Assembly: GCA_934309145.1 (NCBI GenBank)
Contig: CAKRCW010000001.1
Location: 248,001-312,000, forward strand
Source: an uncultured Lachnospiraceae bacterium
Lineage (GTDB): Bacteria > Bacillota > Clostridia > Lachnospirales > Lachnospiraceae
DNA length: 64,000 bases
Direction of reading: 5' to 3'
Below are positions 16,551 through 25,700 of this stretch, one piece after another. Each line of letters opens with the position of its first letter. Within the stretch, counting starts at the first letter, position 1. The notes under the pieces were generated by a model. It did no database searches. It was not told the origin of the DNA and was given only the letters and a program-made list of their open reading frames with translations. The position numbers and the translations under genes were made by a program.

Positions 16551-17497
16551 AACGAATGAAGATATAGCTCATTTCCCCTTTCATCAAAAATACTCTCGAC
16601 AGTTCCAAGTCCCTGACTCTGTCCCAACACTATGTATCTGTCAAACACCTTTTCTTCTACAAGCTTTCTAAGCACAGGCTTTGTTCTTATGTCATCTATA
16701 GAATTGCCATGCACTGTTGCAATAATCCCACATCCACAATTAATCACATAGGATATGGCATCTATATCCTCTCTGCTTCCTATCTCATCTACCGCTATCA
16801 CCTTCGGATTCATTGAACGAAGAAGCATAAGCATACCATCAGCCTTAGGACAGCAGTCAAGTATATCGGTTCTAAGTCCTACATCATTCTGAGGTGCTCC
16901 CATATAACAGGCGGCTATCTCTGAGCGTTCATCCACAACTCCAACATTCATTCCTCTGCAATAGCTGTTTCCGTCCGATATCATTCTTATGATATCTCTA
17001 AGCAAAGTAGTTTTGCCGCATCCCGGCGGCGATATTATAAGTGTATGCAGCACTCTGCCATCTCTTATTATGTAAGGCAGCACGCTTGATGCACATCCGC
17101 ACATCTGGTGTGCTATTCTGATATTTATAAACGAAATATGTTTCACGTTCTTTATTCTCCCCTGTTCTAATATAACCTGTCCTGCCAGTCCTACCCTGTG
17201 TCCACCCTGCACAGTTATAAAACCCTGTCTTACCTCATCCTCATACGCATATATTGAATAATCTGATACATAATCAATTGTGCATTTGATATCTGTAGCC
17301 GTAACTCTATATGCATTCCTGCTATCGGTAATCAGTCCCCTCGACTCATTTACAAAATAATCACCATATGAAAATACCAATATAAGCGGCTCATTTATTC
17401 TAAGCCTAAGCTCTATTAAATCCGTATAGCTTATGTCGCATTTGCTAAGAATACATCTGATACACGGAGATAGCAGCCTCAAAATAATTCCCTTCAC
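16535..17497 (-). CDS. spoIIIAA: Stage III sporulation protein AA, secretion-type ATPase
   Basis: SpoIIIAA is the cytoplasmic ATPase of the mother cell-forespore channel, related to type II/IV secretion ATPases. The 320 residues contain Walker A SPPGCGKTTLLRD (about 154-166), a Walker B strand KVIAVDEIG and the conserved ATVHG motif. The start is GTG (17495-17497) preceded by GGGGTGAG. It is the first gene of the eight-gene operon. The region upstream (17498-17577) is AT-rich with TATAAT-like sequences, but I cannot fix the expected sigma-E promoter. Confidence 0.95.
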   Translation of the reverse strand: MKGIILRLLSPCIRCILSKCDISYTDLIELRLRINEPLILVFSYGDYFVNESRGLITDSRNAYRVTATDIKCTIDYVSDYSIYAYEDEVRQGFITVQGGHRVGLAGQVILEQGRIKNVKHISFINIRIAHQMCGCASSVLPYIIRDGRVLHTLIISPPGCGKTTLLRDIIRMISDGNSYCRGMNVGVVDERSEIAACYMGAPQNDVGLRTDILDCCPKADGMLMLLRSMNPKVIAVDEIGSREDIDAISYVINCGCGIIATVHGNSIDDIRTKPVLRKLVEEKVFDRYIVLGQSQGLGTVESIFDERGNELYLHSLCVAN

Positions 17498-17577
17498 AAA
17501 CTCACCCCTAGATTATATATATGCATATTTACTGTAAATATGATTATAAAATTGCTATTACATGAAGGTTCATTATC

Positions 17578-17836
17578 GTAAATGTTTATTATGCCGAGAC
17601 TTGCGCCCATTGCAGGTTGGATGGCTGATATATGGCAGGGGGGATGCAGATATAGCTTCTATTACGGGACCGTTCTCACTTGTTGCTCCGAGCAGCGGCA
17701 CTAAATTCGTGCTATGCACTCATTAAGTGCCGGCTGTCGCAAACGTCCCTGCATAGAACTATATCTGCATCCCCCCTGCCATATATCAGCCATCCAACCT
17801 GCAATGGGCGCAAGTCTCGGCATAATAAACATTTAC
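17578..17836 (+). repeat. Long hairpin element, copy 1: conserved core with 78-bp perfect inverted arms
   Basis: This fills most of the 442-bp divergent gap between spoIIIAA and efp. Arms at 17578-17655 and 17759-17836 are perfect inverted repeats over 78 bp. Between them lies a bulged C (17656) and a 102-bp core (17657-17758) that is 94% identical to the core of the second copy at 48813-48914. The core pairs further: TTCTAT with ATAGAA, GGGAC(C)GTT with AACGTCCC, and an inner CGGCACT/AGTGCCG hairpin. The arms share no sequence with those of copy 2. No T-run follows, and no ORF fits. I do not recognise it in known IS, MITE, riboswitch or retron families. Orientation is given by the core. Confidence 0.9.
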
Positions 17837-17846
17837 TAAAAAACAG

Positions 17847-17875
17847 TTGAAAAATAGTATCATTTATATTAATAT
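17847..17875 (+). promoter_or_regulatory. Sigma-A promoter of efp
   Basis: TTGAAA (17847-17852) and TAATAT (17870-17875) are 17 bases apart, about 65 bp upstream of efp. The -35 box begins 11 bp after the right arm of the hairpin element ends, so the element abuts but does not include the promoter. Confidence 0.65.
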
Positions 17876-17939
17876 AAATATATATGTGACATTAAATGGT
17901 CCGTGACAAGAAATTACAGAGATATACAAGGAGGATATT

Positions 17940-18497
17940 ATGATATCAGCAGGCGATTTTAGAAACGGTGTTACAATTGAGTTAGAGGGTAACGTATACC
18001 AGATTATCGAGTTTCAGCATGTTAAGCCTGGTAAGGGTGCTGCTTTCGTAAGAACAAAGTTAAAGAATATAAAGAGTGGCGGTGTTGTTGAGAAAACTTT
18101 CCGTCCTACAGAGAAGTGTGAGAACGCTCATATCGACAGAAAGGATATGCAGTATCTCTATTCAGATGGAGACCTTTACAACTTCATGGATACAGAGACA
18201 TATGACCAGATTGCTATCAACAAGGATGTAATCGGTGATTCCCTTAAGTTCGTTAAGGAGAATGAGATGTGTAAGGTTGTATCTCACAATGGTTCTGTAT
18301 TTGCTGTTGAGCCACCATTGTTCGTAGAGCTTCTCATCACAGAGTGTGAGCCTGGTGTTAAGGGTGATACAGCTACAGGTGCTACAAAGCCATGTACAGT
18401 TGAGACAGGTGCTACACTTTATGTACCTCTCTTCGTTAATCAGGGGGATACAATCAAGATTGACACTAGAACAGGCGAATATTTATCAAGAGTATAA
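17940..18497 (+). CDS. efp: Translation elongation factor P
   Basis: EF-P relieves ribosome stalling at proline runs. The 185 residues comprise an N-terminal KOW-like domain with K32 at the tip of KPGKGAAFVRTK, then two OB folds; the C-terminal TIKIDTRTGEYLSRV motif is diagnostic. The ATG follows AAGGAGG. The codon usage is visibly biased, as for a highly expressed gene. It is divergent from spoIIIAA and convergent with the peptidase gene, whereas in Bacillus pepP-like gene, efp and spoIIIAA run in one direction; efp alone appears inverted here. Confidence 0.97.
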   Translation: MISAGDFRNGVTIELEGNVYQIIEFQHVKPGKGAAFVRTKLKNIKSGGVVEKTFRPTEKCENAHIDRKDMQYLYSDGDLYNFMDTETYDQIAINKDVIGDSLKFVKENEMCKVVSHNGSVFAVEPPLFVELLITECEPGVKGDTATGATKPCTVETGATLYVPLFVNQGDTIKIDTRTGEYLSRV

Positions 18498-18528
18498 TAT
18501 GCTCTGACATATTTCGTATATAACAATA

Positions 18529-18583
18529 AAAAGCTGAACTATTTATAACCCTTATGGGTTCTAATAGCTCAGCTTTTTTATTA
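18529..18583. terminator. Bidirectional terminator between efp and the M24 peptidase gene
   Basis: The stem AAAGCTGA(A)CTATT pairs with AATAG(C)TCAGCTTT, with an inner ACCC/GGGT pairing. It is followed by TTTTTTATTA on the plus strand and TTTTTATTG on the minus strand. It serves two convergent genes. Confidence 0.85.
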
Positions 18584-19672
18584 TTATAAGCTTATCTTAA
18601 TTAGTTCCTTCGGTGAGCCTGCAAGATTTTTGTATCCATCATCTGTCACAACTATCATATCCTCAATTCTCACACCAAACTCTCCCGGAAGATAGATTCC
18701 CGGCTCAACAGTTATTACAACACCGCTTGCAAGTATATCATCACATTTTCTGGAGAATCGCGGTTCCTCGTGTATAAACAAGCCTACGCTGTGTCCAAGC
18801 CCGTGTCCAAAGTATTTGCCATAACCAGCTGCTGATATTATATCTCTTGCACATGCATCCACTTCACTACATTTTACACCAGGCTTTACCATATCAAGAG
18901 CTTTTAACTGTGCTTTGAGTACAGTATTGTATATCTCTAACTGTTTGTCCGAAGGTGTATTTCCTATATAAACAGTCCTTGTCATGTCAGAACAATATCC
19001 CTCATATGTACATCCGAAATCCATTGTAAGGAAATCTCCATCCTTAAGAATACGATTACCCGGCACCGCATGAGGGAGCGAGGAATTATTACCAGATGCA
19101 GCAATAGTATCAAAGCTAAGCCCTGATGCACCATTTTTTCTCATGGCATATTCAAGCTCAAGTGCAACGTCCATCTCTGTAATGTTATTCTTTACGTTCT
19201 CTCTTAGATAATCAACAATTCTCTCAAAGGCAATATCTCCTATTTTCTCAGCCTCAGCAAGCTTCTCTATCTCTTCATCAGTCTTTATCTGACGTAAGGC
19301 ATCAATTCTTCCATCCATGGGAATAAGCTTTATCGAATTGCCAAAAGCCTCACTATATGCCTTATATTTCATATATGATATCTCATTATTCTCAAATCCA
19401 AGTCTCGTGTTTGCCGGAACAAGCTTTAAAAGCATCTTTGCATATCCATCCATGCCAATATCCACACAGGTAGCCGAAGGTGCCTCTATACTAACCTGCT
19501 CTGTATACCTCGAATCTGTGAGAATATATACCTTGTCATCAACCACAAGCATACAGCCTGTATGTCCCTTGTATCCTGACAGATAGTGTATATTATAACC
19601 GTCCGTCAATAAAATTGCGTCTACATCTGCCTCCTTCATGGCAAGATGTAATCTGTTCATTCTGTCATTCAT
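18584..19672 (-). CDS. pepP: Xaa-Pro aminopeptidase (M24B)
   Basis: This metallopeptidase removes N-terminal residues in front of proline. The 362 residues have a creatinase-like N-terminal domain (about 1-130) and the pita-bread catalytic domain. Metal ligands can be seen in TMDFGCTYEGYCSDMTRTVY (two Asp), HGLGHSVGLFIHEEP (His), VEPGIYLP and GVRIED (two Glu). The ATG follows AAGGATGG. Its neighbour efp eases translation of proline runs, and this pairing is conserved in Firmicutes. The symbol is by family; Bacillus calls it yqhT/papA. Confidence 0.93.
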   Translation of the reverse strand: MNDRMNRLHLAMKEADVDAILLTDGYNIHYLSGYKGHTGCMLVVDDKVYILTDSRYTEQVSIEAPSATCVDIGMDGYAKMLLKLVPANTRLGFENNEISYMKYKAYSEAFGNSIKLIPMDGRIDALRQIKTDEEIEKLAEAEKIGDIAFERIVDYLRENVKNNITEMDVALELEYAMRKNGASGLSFDTIAASGNNSSLPHAVPGNRILKDGDFLTMDFGCTYEGYCSDMTRTVYIGNTPSDKQLEIYNTVLKAQLKALDMVKPGVKCSEVDACARDIISAAGYGKYFGHGLGHSVGLFIHEEPRFSRKCDDILASGVVITVEPGIYLPGEFGVRIEDMIVVTDDGYKNLAGSPKELIKISL

Positions 19673-19703
19673 GCTATTACCATCCTTATAATATATTTAC
19701 AAA

Positions 19704-19738
19704 GGCTCCTCCACAGCCTGTTCGCATATGGAGGAGCC
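19704..19738 (-). terminator. Terminator after the large surface protein gene
   Basis: A perfect 10-bp stem GGCTCCTCCA/TGGAGGAGCC with a 15-base loop lies 9 bp after the stop codon. It is followed on the minus strand by TTTGTAAATAT, a weak U-tract. Confidence 0.65.
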
Positions 19739-19746
19739 ATCATTAG

Positions 19747-22700
19747 TTATATGTCTCTACGCTTCTTTATTATTATTGATATACCCATAAGGCTTATCAC
19801 AAATGCTATAAATACAAGCACCAGAGGTGTATTATCTCCAGTCTTAGGAGCACCAGTAGTTGTTGTACTTGTTTCCGTTGTACTTGTCTCTGTTGTTCCT
19901 GTCTGTGTTGTAGTTATCTCAGTTGTGTCCGTTGTCTCCTCTGTGTCCGTTGTCTCTTCTGTATCTGTTGTCTCAGAAGAAGAGCTTGTATCCTTGCGCT
20001 TATCCTTCATCACAACAGTTTTACTGCCAAGAAGCTCATAGCTCTTACTTGTTTCATTATATGTAAGCAAATTACCATCTAAGTCAAACTTAAACTTAAT
20101 TGGTTTTGCTATCTCATATCCTGAAGGAGCAGTAAGCTCTGTCAAGGTATATACTTCATTTGCCTTAAACTGTGACATTGAAAGCTCATATGGCGTATCT
20201 CCAGAAATCCACTCAGCACCAACTGTAGCACCTGACTCATCTGTAATTGCAAGCTTGGCTCCTGCAAGCTTAGCTCCTGTCTCATCATCAAGCTTGCTCA
20301 CATATATACTTTTCTCAGCATCCCTTACAATTATAAGATTATCGCTTACAGCAGTTGATGTTCCATTATCAACAATCATAACCTCATCATTATCATTAAT
20401 CATAAAGTATACCGGTTCAAAGCGTTCATATCCAAACGGAGGCATAATCTCCTGCAGCTTATAAGTCTTATTCTTCTCGAACTTATTTACAGGTATCGCA
20501 TGCTCTGTTGTTCCTGATGTCCATCCCGGAATTATGGTATTTCCATATGCATCAACGATTAGATTATCATTGCTATCTGTAATGCAAAGCACTGCACCTG
20601 CAAGCTCATCAGAACCTGTCATTGTTCTCTTACTTATATATACATAAGCTCCACTATAATTGTTAAGTGTTGCCTGAGGAGCTACAGTAGCACTATCGGC
20701 AATAACTATATCAGAACTAAGTCCACTATACTGAACATATATTATTGTATTGATAGGCGATGTCTTAACAACTCTTAAGTTAATATCTGATGCCTTAACA
20801 TAATTATCCGGACATGTTTTTTCTCTTATTATATATTCTCCCGGCTCAAGGTTCTCTACCTTATAGCATGCATTTACAGCATCATAAGCTATGTCTGTCT
20901 CATTTCTGTCAGAATCAATGAGAACAAATGATGTATCTCTTATAAGTGCCTCATACCTCGTGCTGTCTGTCACTTCATTATCGTTGTCATCTATAAAGCT
21001 CTTCTTTAACGTAAAGCTATTTGTAAATGACATTCTTGTATTAGTAATAGCTATATCCTTATTAAAGTCATCTCCACCAGCAAGAGCTGTCTCACTTAAG
21101 TTTTTGATTGACTTATCCGAATAAACAGAGAATGTTATATTGCTATGTGCCCCAAAGCCTGCACCCGCTGTCTCAACTATAGTATATTCACCTACATCAA
21201 GGTTCTTAAAAGTATATATTCCCTGTGCCTTATTTGAAGAAACCTTTGCACCTGTTATCTCTGTCTGGTACGCTGTGCCATAGTCCTTGTAGAGCTTAAA
21301 CTCTGCATACTCAGGGGCTGTAAGCTCTGATGCTATATCAAGACTCTTACCTGATGCTGATACATATGATTTATGTACAGTAACTGAGTTAGATACCTGA
21401 TGATTTTTATATACTATAAATGCATTATCTGTTGTTCCAGAACCCGTTATTGCAAAATCGGATGCTGTAGTTCCGCTATATGAAGCAGATATAGTTCCTG
21501 CCTCCGCAACTACAACCGCTATAACTCCGCTTGACTTATATCCTGCCGGTGCTGTCTCAATCAATGAATATGTACCGGAAGGTACATTATTAACCTCATA
21601 CAAACCTGTAGTTCTGTCATATATGAGACGATATGAATTTCCTGACATATCCTGCAATGCAAACTTTGCAATATTAGCAGCAACAGAGTCATCAGGGTAA
21701 ACCTCAGTGCCTGAAGCATCATAATAATACTTCTTTAGCTGCAATTTGTTAGATACTTTTTTGTTATTTACAACAACACTAAGCGACTGTGAATCATCAC
21801 CTGTAAGACCAGTCCATCCAGGAGGTAAGGTATCGGGCATTTTAATATTGCCATACATGTCTACTGTAAATGTAATATCAGAAGCAGCCACATAACCTGT
21901 AGCGGCAGTCTCCGTAATCTTATATGCTCCCGGTGCAAGATTCTTAAATGTATACTTTCCTGTTCTCTGACTTACTGTGCTTTCCATACCTGTTATCTGT
22001 GCACCATCAGTTCTTGTCAAACTAAATGAGGCAAACTGATTAATCTGTGATATAGGTATCTCTGTTACACCATCTGGCTTGTAATACTTTTTCTTTATTG
22101 AAATCTGGTTACTATTCTGACGGTTATACAGTGTTGCTGTAACAGATGTTGTATTATTGCCATACAGAGATGAGAAATCACTTCTTGTTCCCGCATATGA
22201 TACATTAATTTTTCCATCTGATGTTACAACAAGCTTTATATCAGCAGCCGCAGCAAAGCCCTGTGGATGTGATGTCTCTTTTATGTAGTATGTTCCCTCA
22301 CTGAGGTTGCTTACAGTAATCATTCCTGTTGATGCAAAGTAGGTAAGCTTACCTGTCACCTCGTTTGAAGCACTGTCATAAAGCTTAAATTCCGTAGCAC
22401 CACGCAATGCAGCCAAATTAGTATCTGTAGCGTTTTCGCCATTTGCATATGTAAACTGTTTTGTTATAACAATCTTATTACTAAGAGTATTGGATGTTGT
22501 AACATCAACTTCCCATCTTCTGTTATTTCCAATAGTATAACCTGTGCCTGACGTATCAATAGTTATAAGGAAATTATCATCCACCTTAAACTTAATACCA
22601 GCCGTAGCAGCCTGTGTAAATCCATCAGGTACGCTTGTCTCCTTAATAATGTAATCACCAGGTTCAAGCTTGCCTATACTGTAATTAACACCATCAGTCG

Positions 22701-25700
22701 TTGTCATTGTTCCAACTGCTGTCTCTGTTCCTGCATTCTGTTTATATACAGTAAATACTGCATTTTCAGTATGTGTTGCCGGTGTAGTTCCATCTGGCTG
22801 CAAATAATTCTTATGAAGTGTGAGCATATTCTCTTCCGGTCTGTTCACTAATGTTGCAACCATAGTCTCTACATTATCCTCTACAACCATTGAGGTACGG
22901 AAATCATCTGTGTTAGTATTATACGGTGATGTTCCATACTTAATTCGCTTTATCTCAAGACCTGTGCCGCTATCTTTAGTATCTATTTCAAATTCAATGT
23001 AATCTGAAGGCTTGTAGCCTGCTCTATGCATAACCTCTGAAACCCTATATGTACCAACATCAAGACCTGTTGCCTCCCAACGATACTTTGCAGGATTATA
23101 GGTAAATGTTATATTAGTATTGTCGTCCAGCCTGGTTAATTCAAAATCTATACCTGTAGGATTAGTCACCAATACCTCTTCAGTTCCCGCCTGATTAGCG
23201 AGTACCTTCTGTAGATAGAATCTGCATATTGCACCCTCTACCTCTCTGTTTTGTACAGAGGTTGTACCAGTATAAGAACCAACAGCATCATTATTAACAT
23301 GAACCTTATATTCTGAGTCAACATAGAAGAATACTGTCTGTAATGCCTCGTATTTTGTGGTATCTCCAGTTTTAAGGCTCTCCTCAGCCATATAATAACC
23401 AGGCTCTATATTATTCCATATATACTTATCCGGCTCGCCTGTATTAGCAGCCATGCCAAGTGAATAGCTCTCATAATCTGTACCCATTGTAGTTGCAGCA
23501 TAGCTTGATTTAAGAGACTTATCTCCTGTACCATTCCACTTAAGTAGTGTAAATGTCACCTTCTGCCTATTACCATTAGCATCTGTCTCAGGAATAGTGC
23601 TTGCATCTATAACATTGCCATCTGCATCATAATATGTCTTTTCTATAGTGAAGCTGTTATCCTTTATAACGTTGTCCACAGTTAATTTTCTGTGTACTAT
23701 AGATGTCCCTGTTGCAGGTGCTATAGCTGTACCATTCTTATCTGTAATAGTTATCGTACCTATTGCAGATACGGTAATGGTAAGCGGAAGTCTTACATCC
23801 TCATCATACACATTAGATGTGCTCTCTTCTATCTTATATATACCAGCTGAAAGCTTAGACATCTTATATGTAAATCCATCTGCTGTAACCATATTCTCAG
23901 GTGTACCACTTACTGCCACATAATTTCCAGACTCATTAAGCTCATGTGTCTTTGTCACAGTAAATACTGCCTGCTCAGGTACTACTGTAAGAGGTGTCTG
24001 CTTAGCAGTGTCTGATGCCTTGAAGTATCTCTTATCTATTGTAATACTATTATCAAATGTTTCAGTATTCTTAATTTCCTTCTCCTCAGGCTCATACTCT
24101 GCTGTCTCACCCTCCCATGAAATCTTATGGTTTGTAACTGTAAAATGATAAACAACATTAAGCTTGTCATACCCGTCAGGTGCCGACTTCTCATAAACCG
24201 TATATGTTCCGTCCGGTATCTCCTTCAAAGTAATCTTATTATTTGAGTTCTCATAAGTGAAGCTTCCTTCTACAGTGCCCGTTGATAAAGGTGTGTATAA
24301 TCCGGTATCGCAATCGGCTAATGAAAGATTTCCCTCATATACCTCAAGCACTGCGTTTGTAGCAGGCATTGTATCTGCCTCAGTCACACCATCAACCTTG
24401 TAATACTTCTTATTAATAACAAGCTTATTCTCTGGCAATGTCTGACTTGGCATATCTGAAAAGATAAGCTCTGTTCCTGCTGTTATTCTGTATACATCTG
24501 AAGGGAGCTTATTTAATGCATCAGCAGATATATCCTGTGTATCTACAACAATAACCTTATATACCTGGTCTGATACATCATAGCCATATGGTGCGGTCTT
24601 CTCTGTAATCACATAATATTTATTCTTGGCTATAGCTGTAGCTGTGCCTGTACTGCCTGCAGTTCTTGTATAGCTTTCATCCCACATCCTGCCTGTACTG
24701 TCGGTAGTAACAGTGTATGTATTTCCTGATGCCTTCCATACGTTTGCTGTATTGTTCCACTCATATTCAACAGCCTCGAAGGTTGCTCCAGCCAGATACT
24801 TGGTTGTATCTAATGCATCAACCTTGCTTGTCTCAAATAATCTCTTACCAATCATAGTCATTGATGATGATGAAACATGTCTCTGCTCATGATTCTCTAC
24901 GGTTGATTTATTACTTACATAAGGCTTGGCAAGCTGAACTGTATTTATATAGCTCTGATTCCCCTGCTCTGCATCACTCAGCATAGTAACCTTGTACACA
25001 ATACTTATAGGTGTCTCATCAGGTACGGTAAATGTAAGTACATTATCAATATAGCTTACATGGTACACATTACTTCCTGCACCAGCATTCTTAACTGCAT
25101 CTGCAGTATTTACTCTTGTAAGGACAGCACCAGTCTTGCTGTTTGTTAATACCGTCTTTGATGCATCATTAATCCATATCTGGTTAGATGGCATTGTGTC
25201 CTCAACTGTGTAAAAGCCCTGTGTTGTGCTTGGATTTAATTTCAAGCCGTCAGGATTTACATTGATTTTATATGTAAGTACATTTACACCATCCAACATA
25301 GACTGCTCACATTCCTTAGTAAGGACCTTGGTATCAATGGTTTTAGAAGCTGATGCGTGATCAGTTGTCGGAGTAACTGAATTATTAATTGTAGCACTCG
25401 CATCTACTGAATTCTTATATGTAGTTGTGTTATTATATAGTAGCTTTTCTCCACTAACCTTAGTTGTATAGTAGATATAAAACTCCCTGTCTAAGGAATC
25501 CTTGTTAAGCCATGTGCTTGGGTCCCCCCATGTATTCATAGCCTCAAGTGATTTGTCCGGATCTGTAAAGTCGATGGTGAACTTGTACTTTACTGTATTT
25601 TCATTGCCTATATTCTCAATATCCATAGGATATCTGAATGTCATCCATGAACTATCCTGTATATATACATATGGCACATCGCCCTCACCACATTCTGTTC

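Noticed and set aside
17578..17836. Hairpin element as a rho-independent terminator
   Set aside because: It lies between divergent genes, so no transcript needs ending there, and no T-run follows on either strand. The 102-bp conserved core is also far too long for a terminator loop.
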